From Herbaspirillum rhizosphaerae (GTDB taxonomy: Bacteria > Pseudomonadota > Gammaproteobacteria > Burkholderiales > Burkholderiaceae_D): a stretch of DNA of 64,000 bases. Within the stretch, counting starts at the first letter, position 1; each line of letters opens with the position of its first letter. The stretch is from NCBI RefSeq assembly GCF_001189965.1, contig NZ_LFLU01000004.1, positions 186,001 through 250,000 on the forward strand, given 5' to 3'. The notes under the pieces were generated by a model. That model ran no database searches. It had not been told where the DNA came from and worked only from the letters and a program-made list of their open reading frames with translations. A program made the translations under genes and the position numbers. Shown here piece after piece: positions 30,335-39,169 of this stretch.

Positions 30335-32029
30335 ATGATCCGCATTACCACCCGCTCCTACGACCCGCGCCATGTCGACGACCTGATCCACAGCGGCATC
30401 CATCCCGTGCTGGCGCGCGTCTATGCCGCCCGCGGCCTGCTCAGCACCAAAGACCTGTCGAGCGAACTGAGCGCGTTGATTGCACCGTCCGGCTTGTTGC
30501 ACATCGATGCCGCCGCCGTCTACCTGGCCGACGCCATCGCCGCCAACAAGAAGATGGTGATCGTCGCCGACTATGACTGCGACGGCGCCACCGCCTGCGC
30601 GGTCGGCCTGCGTGGCTTGCGCAGCCTGGGCGCACAGGTCGACTACATCGTGCCGAACCGCTTTGAATACGGCTACGGCCTGACGCCGGAAATCGTCGAA
30701 CTGACCATCCGCGAAAAATCGCCCGACATCATCGTCACCGTCGACAACGGCATCGCCAGCATCGAGGGCGTCGCCGCCGCCAAGGCGCGCGGCATCGACG
30801 TCGTCGTCACCGACCACCACTTGCCCGGCGACAGCCTGCCGGACGCGCGCGTGATCGTGAATCCGAACCAGCCTTCGTGCGGCTTCCCCAGCAAGAACCT
30901 GGCCGGCGTGGGCGTGATGTTTTATGTATTGCTGGCCCTGCGCGCCGAGATGCGCAAGCGCGGCATCTTCGATGCGCAAACCCAGCCCAAACTTGACACC
31001 CTGCTCGATCTGGTCGCGCTGGGCACGGTCGCCGACGTCGTCAAGCTCGACGCCAACAACCGCATCCTGGTCGCGCAAGGATTGAAGCGCATGCGCGCCG
31101 GCCGCATGCACGCCGGCATTGCCGCACTATTCCGCGCCGCCGGACGGGAAGCGCGCCGTGCCACGCCGTTCGACCTCGGCTTTGCCGTCGGTCCGCGCCT
31201 GAATGCCGCCGGCCGCCTGGCCGACATGGCGCTCGGCATCGAATGCCTGACCACCGACGATGAAGGCCGCGCCTGGGAAATCGCCCAGCAGCTTGACGCC
31301 ATCAACCGCGAACGCCGCGACATCGAAGCGGGCATGCAAGACACCGCCCTGCTGCTGCTGGACGACTTCAACCCGCAGGACCGGCGCACCATCAGCGTGT
31401 TCGACGCCTCCTGGCACCAGGGCGTGATCGGCATCGTGGCCTCGCGCCTGAAGGACAAGTTTTACCGCCCGACCATCACCTTTGCGCCCGGCGACGAAGG
31501 CCTGATCAAGGGATCCGGCCGCTCGATCGCCGGCTTCCACCTGCGCGACGCGCTCGATCTGGTGTCCAAGCACGCGCCGTCGGTGATCACCAAATTCGGC
31601 GGCCACGCCATGGCGGCCGGCTTGACGATCCGCGCCGAAGCCTTCGATGCATTTGCCGATGCGTTTGAAGAAGTAGGTAAGGATTGGTTAAGCCAGAACC
31701 AGCTGGAACGCGTCGTCGAAACCGACGGCACGCTGGAAGATGCCTACTACTCCGTCAATTTCATCAGCCTGATGGATGAGCAGGTCTGGGGCCAGGGTTT
31801 TGCACCGCCGGTGTTCTGCGATCGTTTCCGCGTGGTGAACCAACGCATACTCAAGGAAAAACACCTTAAATTGCTGCTGGAAAAAGACGGACAGAAATAC
31901 GATGCGATCTGGTTCGGCCACGCCGATGCGTTGCCGGATTACGCCACAGTTGCTTTTAGATTGGATGCCAACGAATATAACGGTACAACCAAGGTACAGT
32001 TGATGGTGGAACACGCGGAACCCGCTTAG
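30335..32029 (+). CDS. recJ: Single-stranded-DNA-specific exonuclease RecJ
   Basis: 564 residues. 5'-3' ssDNA exonuclease of recombination and mismatch repair. DHH-family motifs: VIVADYDCDGATA, IVTVDNG, VTDHHLPGD, and NPNQPSC before the linker; the DHHA1 domain has GGHAMAAGLTI (about 420-430). The C-terminal OB domain is at about 445-560. SD AAGG precedes the ATG. Confidence 0.97.
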   Translation: MIRITTRSYDPRHVDDLIHSGIHPVLARVYAARGLLSTKDLSSELSALIAPSGLLHIDAAAVYLADAIAANKKMVIVADYDCDGATACAVGLRGLRSLGAQVDYIVPNRFEYGYGLTPEIVELTIREKSPDIIVTVDNGIASIEGVAAAKARGIDVVVTDHHLPGDSLPDARVIVNPNQPSCGFPSKNLAGVGVMFYVLLALRAEMRKRGIFDAQTQPKLDTLLDLVALGTVADVVKLDANNRILVAQGLKRMRAGRMHAGIAALFRAAGREARRATPFDLGFAVGPRLNAAGRLADMALGIECLTTDDEGRAWEIAQQLDAINRERRDIEAGMQDTALLLLDDFNPQDRRTISVFDASWHQGVIGIVASRLKDKFYRPTITFAPGDEGLIKGSGRSIAGFHLRDALDLVSKHAPSVITKFGGHAMAAGLTIRAEAFDAFADAFEEVGKDWLSQNQLERVVETDGTLEDAYYSVNFISLMDEQVWGQGFAPPVFCDRFRVVNQRILKEKHLKLLLEKDGQKYDAIWFGHADALPDYATVAFRLDANEYNGTTKVQLMVEHAEPA

Positions 32030-32155
32030 CCCGCACCGTCAGCAAACTGACAGGGAGCTGGTGTGAAATGGGCAGACTGGCGGCAACGATAGAGTGCCCG
32101 AACGGATGGGCATAAACAGGCAGCGCAAGCATAGGCAAAAACCAGCAGCGACTTT

Positions 32156-33523
32156 ATGTCCAAGACACCTCTTCCGCTCCATCGCATTCAAAAGCCCCCC
32201 ATGACGCCGCAACGCCTGCGTCGCCTGATGCTGATCGGGTCGCTCGTGCTGCTGGCAATATGCTGGACGGTGCTAGCCATGCTCAAGCCCGCGACGCAAG
32301 GCAAGATCGTCGTCACCGCCGGCGCACCGGGAGGCATCTACTACAACTACGCCGAGCGCTATGCGCAAATCCTCAAGCGCGACGGCATCACGCTCAATAT
32401 CCGGCCGTCTTCCGGTTCGGTGGAAAACTTCCAGCGCCTGCGCGAAGAAGACAACGAATTCCAGGTCGGCTTCATCCAGTCCGGCACCGGCAACAGCGAG
32501 CAGGCGCCCGGCATCCAGACCATCGCCGCCATCTCTTACGAACCGATCTGGGTGTTCTATCAGGGCTCGGCGACTTATGACCGCCTGTCGCAACTGCGCG
32601 GCAAACGCATCTCGCTGGGCCTGCCCGGCAGCGGCCTGCGCATCGTCGCCAACGATCTGCTGACGGAAAACGGCATCACTACCAACAATTCCACGCTGGT
32701 GGAATTGAACGGCACCACCGCCTACGAACAACTGCTCAACAACAAGATCGACGCCGCTTTTTTCATCGGCCGCGCCGACAGCGAACTGATCCATACCCTG
32801 CTCAACAGCGGCATCAAGCTGATGAGCTTTTCGCAAGCCGACGCGATGGTGCAAAAATTTCCGTCGCTGTCGAAGATCACCTATCCGCGCGGCGCCACCA
32901 GCCTGATCAATGACAACCCCTCGCGCGACGTCACGCTGCTGGCCGCCACCGCCATGCTGGTGTCCAAGGAAAGCCTGCATCCGGCGCTGGCCTATCTGCT
33001 GCTGGACGCCGCCAACGTGATCCACAACGCGCCGGATTTTTTCACGCCGCGCAATTACTTCCCGAACCAGAATATCGAAGACTTCACCATCTCCGACGAG
33101 ACGCGCCGTTATTTCAAATCCGGCCGCCCTTTCCTGCAGCGTTACCTGCCGTTCTGGCTGGCCAATTTCATCGAGCGCCGCTTCACCATCCTGCTGCCGT
33201 TCATTGCGGTGCTGTTCGGTCTGATTCAGGCGGTGCCGCGCATCTATGAAGCCAGCATGAAAAAACGGCTGGTGGTGTGGTACAAGGAAATCCATTTGCT
33301 GGAAGAAGAGATCTGGAACACCAAATCGCCGTCGGAAGAGAAACTGGCGGAATGGCATCAGGAGATCGAAGAGATCGACGCCAACGCCAACCAGATCGAT
33401 ATTCCTCAACGCTATTACGGCGACGTCTACGCGCTCAAGCAAGCCATACGCGTGGTCCGCGACCGCATCAGTGAAGCCGCGCATCAACGCGAAATAACAA
33501 CAACATCTCTGTCACCGCAATGA
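32156..33523 (+). CDS. TAXI-family solute-binding protein with membrane anchors
   Basis: 455 residues. An N-terminal TM (about 22-43, uncleaved or signal anchor), then a TAXI-type (TRAP-associated extracytoplasmic immunogenic) binding domain, about 45-325, with VTAGAPGGIYYNYAERYA and NIRPSSGSVENFQRL. A second TM (about 340-360) and a charged cytosolic tail (about 365-455), rich in Glu/Lys, follow. No TRAP membrane subunits (DctQ/M) are near. Its ATGA end overlaps the next gene, a diguanylate cyclase. A sensor role instead of transport is inference. Confidence 0.88.
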   Translation: MSKTPLPLHRIQKPPMTPQRLRRLMLIGSLVLLAICWTVLAMLKPATQGKIVVTAGAPGGIYYNYAERYAQILKRDGITLNIRPSSGSVENFQRLREEDNEFQVGFIQSGTGNSEQAPGIQTIAAISYEPIWVFYQGSATYDRLSQLRGKRISLGLPGSGLRIVANDLLTENGITTNNSTLVELNGTTAYEQLLNNKIDAAFFIGRADSELIHTLLNSGIKLMSFSQADAMVQKFPSLSKITYPRGATSLINDNPSRDVTLLAATAMLVSKESLHPALAYLLLDAANVIHNAPDFFTPRNYFPNQNIEDFTISDETRRYFKSGRPFLQRYLPFWLANFIERRFTILLPFIAVLFGLIQAVPRIYEASMKKRLVVWYKEIHLLEEEIWNTKSPSEEKLAEWHQEIEEIDANANQIDIPQRYYGDVYALKQAIRVVRDRISEAAHQREITTTSLSPQ

Positions 33524-35133
33524 ACTTCAAACGCTTCACCAACAGTCTCGTCACCCGCCTCGTGCTGTTCGGCACCCTGGTCATCTTCGCCAGCGGCATC
33601 GCGCGCTATTACGTGCTGACCAACTTCCTGCACGAAGATCTCACCGAAGTCGCCGCCGAACAGCAAAGCACCATCGCCAGCTACCTGGCGCAAGACATCA
33701 ACCACCGCATCATGGAGCGCCGCCACTATCTGGAGCAACTGGCCGCTTCGCTGCCGCCGGAACTGATCACCCAACCGGAAAAACTGGCCGGCTGGCTGCG
33801 CGAGCGGCAAGACTTGCAGCCGCTGTTTTCGCAAGGATTGTTCGTCGCCAACACGGACGGCGTCATCCTCTGCGACTACCCCGCCGCGGCCGGACGCTCC
33901 GGCTTGTCGATCAGCGGCTTTCCCGACTTTCATCTGGCCAAGGGCGGCAAGTTCATCATCGGCGAGCCGCTGCTGAGTCCGGCATCGCAGCAAGCCATCA
34001 TCCCCATGCTGGCGCCGCTGAGGGACCACAGCGGCAAGCTTGTCGGCATCCTGGGCGGCACCACCGGGCTGACCGCCGCCGGCTTCCTCGACCATCTGCA
34101 GCAGGCCCGTCTGGGCAAGTCCGGCAGCTTCATCCTGGTGTCTCCGGCCAAGCGCCTCATCATCGCGGCGAATGATCCGGGCACGGTACTCAAGCCGTTG
34201 CCGCAAGTCGGCGTTGACCCGATCCTCGACAAAGCCGTGGCCGGTTACCGCGGCACCGGCATCGGCAGCAATGGCACGGTCGAAGAAATCAAGGCCATCG
34301 CGCCCGTGCCGAGCACCGGCTGGTTCGTCGCCGTGCGTCTGCCGGTCTCTGCCGCCCTGCCGACTGTCGAACATGTGCAGGCCTTCATCTTGCGCGGCGG
34401 GCTGGCGCAGGCGCTGGTGATTTTTCTGCTGATCATCCTGGTCGTCGTCTGGTTCTTTCAACCACTGCGGCGCGCGGCGGACCAGGCCGAACGCATGACG
34501 CGCGGCGACTTGCCGCTGACGCCGTTGCCGGTGGCGCGCGCCGATGAAGTGGGCCATCTGACCATGGCCTTCAATCGCCTGCTGTCCCGGCTCAAAGTCC
34601 ATCAGGCCGAACTCCAGCACCAGGCGCACCACGACATCCTCACCGGGTTGCCCAATCGCGTCATGCTGGCCGATCGCATGCAGCAAGCCATTGCGCACGC
34701 CAATCGCGATCGCACCGGCGTGGCCTTGCTGTTTTTGGATCTGGACGGTTTCAAACCGATCAACGACACGCTGGGCCACAAGGCCGGCGACCAGGTGCTG
34801 CAGGAAATCACGCAACGGCTGTTGCGCGTGGCGCGCCACAGCGACACGCTGGCACGCGTCGGCGGCGACGAGTTCGTACTGCTGGCAACCGACCTAGGCA
34901 GCCCGCTTGACCATGGCGCCCGCGCCCTCGCCGAAAAATGCATCAACGTCGTCGCCGAACCGCTGAAGCTGCCCCAGGGCGACTATCAATTGGGCGTCTC
35001 GATCGGCATCGCCGTCTGCGACAACGACTGCGATCCCGACATGCTGCTGCAAGCCGCCGACAAGGCCATGTACGACGCCAAGAACCAGGGACGCGGCTGC
35101 TACGTGATCGCTCCGGGCAACGCTTGCGTCTGA
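33520..35133 (+). CDS. Membrane diguanylate cyclase with periplasmic Cache-like sensor
   Basis: 537 residues. TM1 about 12-33; a periplasmic dCache-like domain about 34-290 with FSQGLFVANTDGVILCDYP; TM2 about 292-314; HAMP about 315-366; GGDEF about 375-530 with active site GGDEF at 448-452 and an intact inhibitory site RHSD five residues before it. It should make c-di-GMP in response to a periplasmic ligand. Its start overlaps the TAXI gene stop by 4 bp (ATGA), so the two are coupled. Confidence 0.94.
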   Translation: MNFKRFTNSLVTRLVLFGTLVIFASGIARYYVLTNFLHEDLTEVAAEQQSTIASYLAQDINHRIMERRHYLEQLAASLPPELITQPEKLAGWLRERQDLQPLFSQGLFVANTDGVILCDYPAAAGRSGLSISGFPDFHLAKGGKFIIGEPLLSPASQQAIIPMLAPLRDHSGKLVGILGGTTGLTAAGFLDHLQQARLGKSGSFILVSPAKRLIIAANDPGTVLKPLPQVGVDPILDKAVAGYRGTGIGSNGTVEEIKAIAPVPSTGWFVAVRLPVSAALPTVEHVQAFILRGGLAQALVIFLLIILVVVWFFQPLRRAADQAERMTRGDLPLTPLPVARADEVGHLTMAFNRLLSRLKVHQAELQHQAHHDILTGLPNRVMLADRMQQAIAHANRDRTGVALLFLDLDGFKPINDTLGHKAGDQVLQEITQRLLRVARHSDTLARVGGDEFVLLATDLGSPLDHGARALAEKCINVVAEPLKLPQGDYQLGVSIGIAVCDNDCDPDMLLQAADKAMYDAKNQGRGCYVIAPGNACV

Positions 35134-35151
35134 GCCGCCGGGGAAAACGCC

Positions 35152-35400
35152 ATGAATAAAGCTGTCATACACAGTATCGAAGACGATTCCGGCATGCATT
35201 GCGTCGACATTGCGCAGCATGCCGACGATGTATTCACGTTCAAGGTCTTCCGCAAGGATCCGGAAGATGAAGGAAAATGGACGCTGGTAAGCGACTATTC
35301 AAAGACGGCTTACGAAAGCGAGCAAGACGCCCTGCAAGCCGTCTGCGACAAACTGCCGTGGGTGAAAGAACAGCTGTCGAGACACACCAATAGCCGATAG
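35152..35400 (+). CDS. Small acidic hypothetical protein after the diguanylate cyclase
   Basis: 82 residues, with a good SD (GGGGAAAA) and an 18-bp gap from the cyclase stop, so it is probably the third gene of the operon. There is no signal or TM. It has predicted strands then a helix (SEQDALQAVCDKLPWVKEQL). It loosely resembles the small protein at 10680-10910 in length, order of elements and the DAL...W..(Q/E)xL ending. Unknown function; a regulatory partner of c-di-GMP signalling is only inference. Confidence 0.68.
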   Translation: MNKAVIHSIEDDSGMHCVDIAQHADDVFTFKVFRKDPEDEGKWTLVSDYSKTAYESEQDALQAVCDKLPWVKEQLSRHTNSR

Positions 35401-35469
35401 CAAACTGCCCCGGCATATCGCAATGACATGCAGGGGCAGCGTAAAAAATGCGGTATTACAATGCCGTCA

Positions 35470-37680
35470 TCAGAAATCAACCGACATCGTTGTGACGAAA
35501 GTGCGAGGCGTGCTCAGCACCAGATAGCCAGAGTTCGATGCGCCGCCGGCGGATTCCCAGTAGTTCTTGTTGGTCAGGTTTTCTACGGAACCGCGGAAAG
35601 TCACGACACGGCCCGCAATCTGCGCGGTGTAGCGCGCGCCGAGATCGTAGCGCACCCATGACGGCACTTGCTGCTTGTTGGCGGCGTCCAGATATTGCGT
35701 CGATGTGTAAGTCGTGCGGCCGTTGATGGCCAGGCCCTTCACCCCGGGAATATCCCACTCCGCACCGACGTTGGCTTGCGTCTTCGGAACGCCGATGGCG
35801 TAGTTGCCGTTATTGGCGCTGACGGAAGTCTGTTCCTGCTTGGCGCGCAACAATGTCAGACCGGCCAGCAGGCGAACACTCTTGAGCGGTTCGCCGACTG
35901 CGGTGAATTCGACGCCGCGATTGCGCTGCTCGCCGTTGGTGCTTTCAATATTGCTTGCGGTGTCCTTGTAGGCCAGCGGTTTCGTTGTTGTAAAGAAGGC
36001 CACGCCCAATGCCACCTTGCCCGCATCATATTTGGCGCCGATTTCCTTTTGCCTGGACTTGTAAGGCGACAGAATCTGTCCGAAGTTGGCGGCGGTGGTG
36101 TCGGTGATCTGCTTGCCCTGCTGCAGGCCCTCGATGTAATTGGCGTACAGCGACAGATTCTTGAGCGGCTTCACGACCAGACCGGCTACCGGCGTCACGG
36201 CGCTTTGGTTGTAGCTCGTTGTCGACAGCCTGGTGACATAGGAATAAGAATTGGCCTTCAGGTTCTGATTGCGCGCACCCAGCGTCACCGAAATCATGTC
36301 GTCGTAAAAGGACATCGTGTCGGCGATCGCCACACTCCACAATTGCGTCTTGCTGGTGGTTTGCGGGCTGGACAGATTGCCGCCGGTGGTCGAGGTCAAT
36401 ACCGGTATCGCGCTATAAGTCGGCGAATAGATGTTGGTGCTCAGACCTCCGGTGGTGCTGGTGGCAAAGGCGTTGCGGGAATCCTGCCAGTAACTCGACG
36501 CCGTCGAACTGATCGTATGGGCGACAGGACCGGTGTTGAATTTGGTGCGCAGGCCGATTTCGCCGGTACGCACAGTATCTTCGCGGGCATTATCGAAACG
36601 GCGCGCGGTGGCCGCGCCGTTCATGTTGGCGACGGTCGGGCCGGACAGCGAATTGTTTTCCGTGCCGTAACGCGTGCCCAGCGCCGCCCACGCCATGGTC
36701 TTGTCGTTCAGATCCCATTCGCCGCGCACGGTGCCGAACTTGTCGCGCTCATTCGAGAACACCCACGGCTGGCCGAAATTGGTGGAACCGCTCGGCGCCG
36801 TCGGCACGGAGGTGAATGTGGTCGGAACCGAAACGCTCGGGCGTGGGTTCGTCAGGTTGTTTTCCTGATAGCCCATGTCTGCGGACAGACGGAAACTGTT
36901 GCCGCGATAGTCGAGACCGATCGTCATCAGATTGACTTCGCGGTTTTCGCCGTTGACCGCGGTGCCGCCTTCGCGGCGCACACCGTTGATACGGATCCCG
37001 ATCCGGTCGTCCGGACCGAAACGGCGGGCGATATCCGCCGCCACATAGGTCTGGCCGCCGGTTTCGTAACCGGTGGTGAATTGCGTGACCGGTTCCGAAC
37101 CGGCACGCTTGGGCAACAGGTTGATGGTGCCGCCGAGGCCGCCGTCGCCGGGAGCAGCGCCGTTCAGGAAGGCGCTGGCGCCCAGGAAAACTTCGACGCG
37201 CTCGATCATCTCGGCAGCCACATACTGGCGCGGCAGGATGCCGTATAGACCGTTATAGGACAGGTCATCCGAATTGGCGATGAAGCCGCGGATCATGTAC
37301 GACTCCTGATAGTTGCCGAAGCCGCGCGTAACGCGCACCGCCGGGTCGTTCTTGAGCACATCGCCGACGCCGCGAGCCTGCTGATCCTTGATCAGCTCTT
37401 GCGTGTAGATGGTGCTTTTGAAGGGCGTGTCCAGAAAGTCCTGGGTTCCCAGAAATCCGACCCGCCCGCCACGGGCGACCTGGCCGCCGGCATACGCTTC
37501 CGACAGACCTGCCGCTGAAGCATCGGCAGAAGCGTTCACCGTCACCGAAGGCAAGCTCCCCTCCGCTTTGGCCGGCTCGGCTGCGGTGGCCGTCTGTGCC
37601 GATGCAAATTGGGGAAGCGATGCAGGAACGATGAAAGCTAACGCCATGGCCATAGCCATGGGGGAAAGACGTGGGTACAT
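35470..37680 (-). CDS. TonB-dependent siderophore receptor
   Basis: 736 residues. Signal peptide about 1-28 (ends FASA), a plug domain about 65-180 (STIYTQELIKDQQARGVGDVLKNDP, then YMIRGF), and a 22-strand barrel ending in ...RTFVTTMSVDF with the terminal Phe. It takes up ferric siderophore across the outer membrane. A Fur-box-like sequence lies about 95 bp upstream. No FecI/FecR, transport or synthesis genes are adjacent. The ligand is unknown. Confidence 0.95.
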   Translation of the reverse strand: MYPRLSPMAMAMALAFIVPASLPQFASAQTATAAEPAKAEGSLPSVTVNASADASAAGLSEAYAGGQVARGGRVGFLGTQDFLDTPFKSTIYTQELIKDQQARGVGDVLKNDPAVRVTRGFGNYQESYMIRGFIANSDDLSYNGLYGILPRQYVAAEMIERVEVFLGASAFLNGAAPGDGGLGGTINLLPKRAGSEPVTQFTTGYETGGQTYVAADIARRFGPDDRIGIRINGVRREGGTAVNGENREVNLMTIGLDYRGNSFRLSADMGYQENNLTNPRPSVSVPTTFTSVPTAPSGSTNFGQPWVFSNERDKFGTVRGEWDLNDKTMAWAALGTRYGTENNSLSGPTVANMNGAATARRFDNAREDTVRTGEIGLRTKFNTGPVAHTISSTASSYWQDSRNAFATSTTGGLSTNIYSPTYSAIPVLTSTTGGNLSSPQTTSKTQLWSVAIADTMSFYDDMISVTLGARNQNLKANSYSYVTRLSTTSYNQSAVTPVAGLVVKPLKNLSLYANYIEGLQQGKQITDTTAANFGQILSPYKSRQKEIGAKYDAGKVALGVAFFTTTKPLAYKDTASNIESTNGEQRNRGVEFTAVGEPLKSVRLLAGLTLLRAKQEQTSVSANNGNYAIGVPKTQANVGAEWDIPGVKGLAINGRTTYTSTQYLDAANKQQVPSWVRYDLGARYTAQIAGRVVTFRGSVENLTNKNYWESAGGASNSGYLVLSTPRTFVTTMSVDF

Positions 37681-37773
37681 AAAATCCTTTGAGAAGCCTC
37701 TGGAACCGGTTGTCTCGCGATGGGCGAAGAGCGGCCGAGGACGGGAATTGGCAAGTTTTCATGAATTATAAGT

Positions 37774-37792
37774 GATAACAATTACCATTTGC
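37774..37792 (-). promoter_or_regulatory. Candidate Fur box for the siderophore receptor
   Basis: The 19-mer GATAACAATTACCATTTGC matches 13 of 19 positions of the E. coli consensus and lies about 95 bp before the receptor start in an AT-rich patch. Binding of Fur and iron repression are inferred. Confidence 0.65.
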
Positions 37793-38242
37793 ATTCTCAA
37801 TTATTAAATTCTACGCGTTATGTTGCATGACTCATACACCAGAAGGCGACAGGACTTGCGATCAATGTGCCGGTATTAATTTGCGCAAAAAAGAAGGAAA
37901 TGGCGCAGTTGAAGTTCGCGTTGTCTGCCAACGCGACACCTGCCGGCATGCATCGAAATATCGCCATATCTCTGTCATCCGGCCGCGCCTGAAAATGATG
38001 CAGAGCAATCGCACGCCCCTCCTGAAGTGCACTGAGATGGGACGAAAAAATGCATGGCCACAGCTTAAAAAGGTGCAGGCATGATTTCTATTTTCCCAGT
38101 ATTGACAAGGGTTTCCGGGCAATCTGACTTATACTTTTGACGGCAGAGTTCGATATCCTATCCGTGCACGTCGGTACGAACGCGTCCTGCTGCATACGCT
38201 GCACACGCAATACAAGTCCAACACATTTAATTGGGAGAAAAA
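37793..38242. other. Intergenic region between the receptor and the solute-binding protein
   Basis: 450 bp. Two short open frames (about 85 codons, plus 37827-38084 and minus 37862-38122) have no SD or convincing composition. I see no RNA gene or mobile element. It holds the promoters of the two divergent neighbours. Confidence 0.4.
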
Positions 38243-39049
38243 ATGAAATTTGCGAAATTCCTGGCGCGCTGTTCTGTTACTACGCTGATGTTCGCTGCAT
38301 TCGCTGCATCCGACGCCAACGCCGATGCGTTGGCAGACATCGCCAAATCCGGCACCCTTCGTATCGCCGTCCCCCAGGATTTCCAGCCTTACGGTTCCGT
38401 CAATTCCGAAATGCAGCTGCAGGGGTTGGACATTGATGTCGCCAAGCTGATTGCCAAGAGCATGGGCGTCAAAGTGGAACTGGTGCCGGTCGCCAGCGCC
38501 AATCGCATCCCTTATCTGCAAACGCACAAGGTCGACCTGGTGATCTCGACGCTGGGACGCAATGCGGAACGCGACAAGGTCCTGGATTTTTCGCAACCGT
38601 ATGCGCCGTTCAACAACAGCGTGTTCGGCGCCGCCGACATCAAGGTCAGCGGCCCTGCCGACCTGGCGTCGCAGGTCGTGGGCGTGGCGCGCGGCACGTT
38701 TGAAGATATCCAGCTGACCGCTTCCGTGCCGCCCAGCGCCACCATCAAGCGCTATGAAGACAACAACACGCTGATCTCGGCCTATGTGTCCGGCCAGGTC
38801 AAGCTGATCGGCACCGGCGACTTCGTGGCGATCACCTTGGGCGAAAAAGATCCGGCGCACAAACCGGTCTTCAAGTACGTCATCCAGGAATCGCGCTGCG
38901 TGGTCGGGCTGAACAAGGGCGAACCGGCTTTGCAAGCCAAGGTCAACGACATCCTGACCAAGGCGAAGAAGTCCGGCGAACTCAATACGCTGGTCAAGAA
39001 GTGGCTCAACGTGCCGCTGCCGGACAAACTGGCCAACGCTTACGAATAA
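38243..39049 (+). CDS. Periplasmic amino-acid-type ABC substrate-binding protein
   Basis: 268 residues from the ATG at 38243 with SD GGGAGAA. Signal peptide about 1-27 (ASDANA). The bacterial solute-binding family 3 fold: SGTLRIAVPQDFQPYG, GLDIDVAKLIAKSMGV, NRIPYLQTHKVDLVISTLGRNAERDKVLDFSQPY. It probably binds an amino acid or related compound. No permease or ATPase genes are adjacent, so the transporter partner must be elsewhere. Convergent with the GlxA-type regulator. Confidence 0.92.
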   Translation: MKFAKFLARCSVTTLMFAAFAASDANADALADIAKSGTLRIAVPQDFQPYGSVNSEMQLQGLDIDVAKLIAKSMGVKVELVPVASANRIPYLQTHKVDLVISTLGRNAERDKVLDFSQPYAPFNNSVFGAADIKVSGPADLASQVVGVARGTFEDIQLTASVPPSATIKRYEDNNTLISAYVSGQVKLIGTGDFVAITLGEKDPAHKPVFKYVIQESRCVVGLNKGEPALQAKVNDILTKAKKSGELNTLVKKWLNVPLPDKLANAYE

Positions 39050-39079
39050 GACGCCCGTCCCTCCCTGCACTCGCAATCA

Positions 39080-39109
39080 TGTCCGGCAATCCTCATGCGA
39101 GGATTGCCG
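39080..39109. terminator. Perfect 13-bp hairpin between convergent genes
   Basis: TCCGGCAATCCTC / GAGGATTGCCGGA with loop ATGC, 31 bp after one stop and 60 bp from the other. It has no T run on either side, so it is perhaps a Rho-independent-like bidirectional barrier or a stabilising hairpin. Confidence 0.5.
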
Positions 39110-39169
39110 GAGTCAACTCCATCCCCTGGCAGTCCTGCTCCGCCAGCCGCCCTCCCGTAAAGTACGCCG

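Noticed and set aside
37827-38084. 85-codon plus frame between the siderophore receptor and the binding protein
   Set aside because: No SD and no coding character. It may be remnant sequence.
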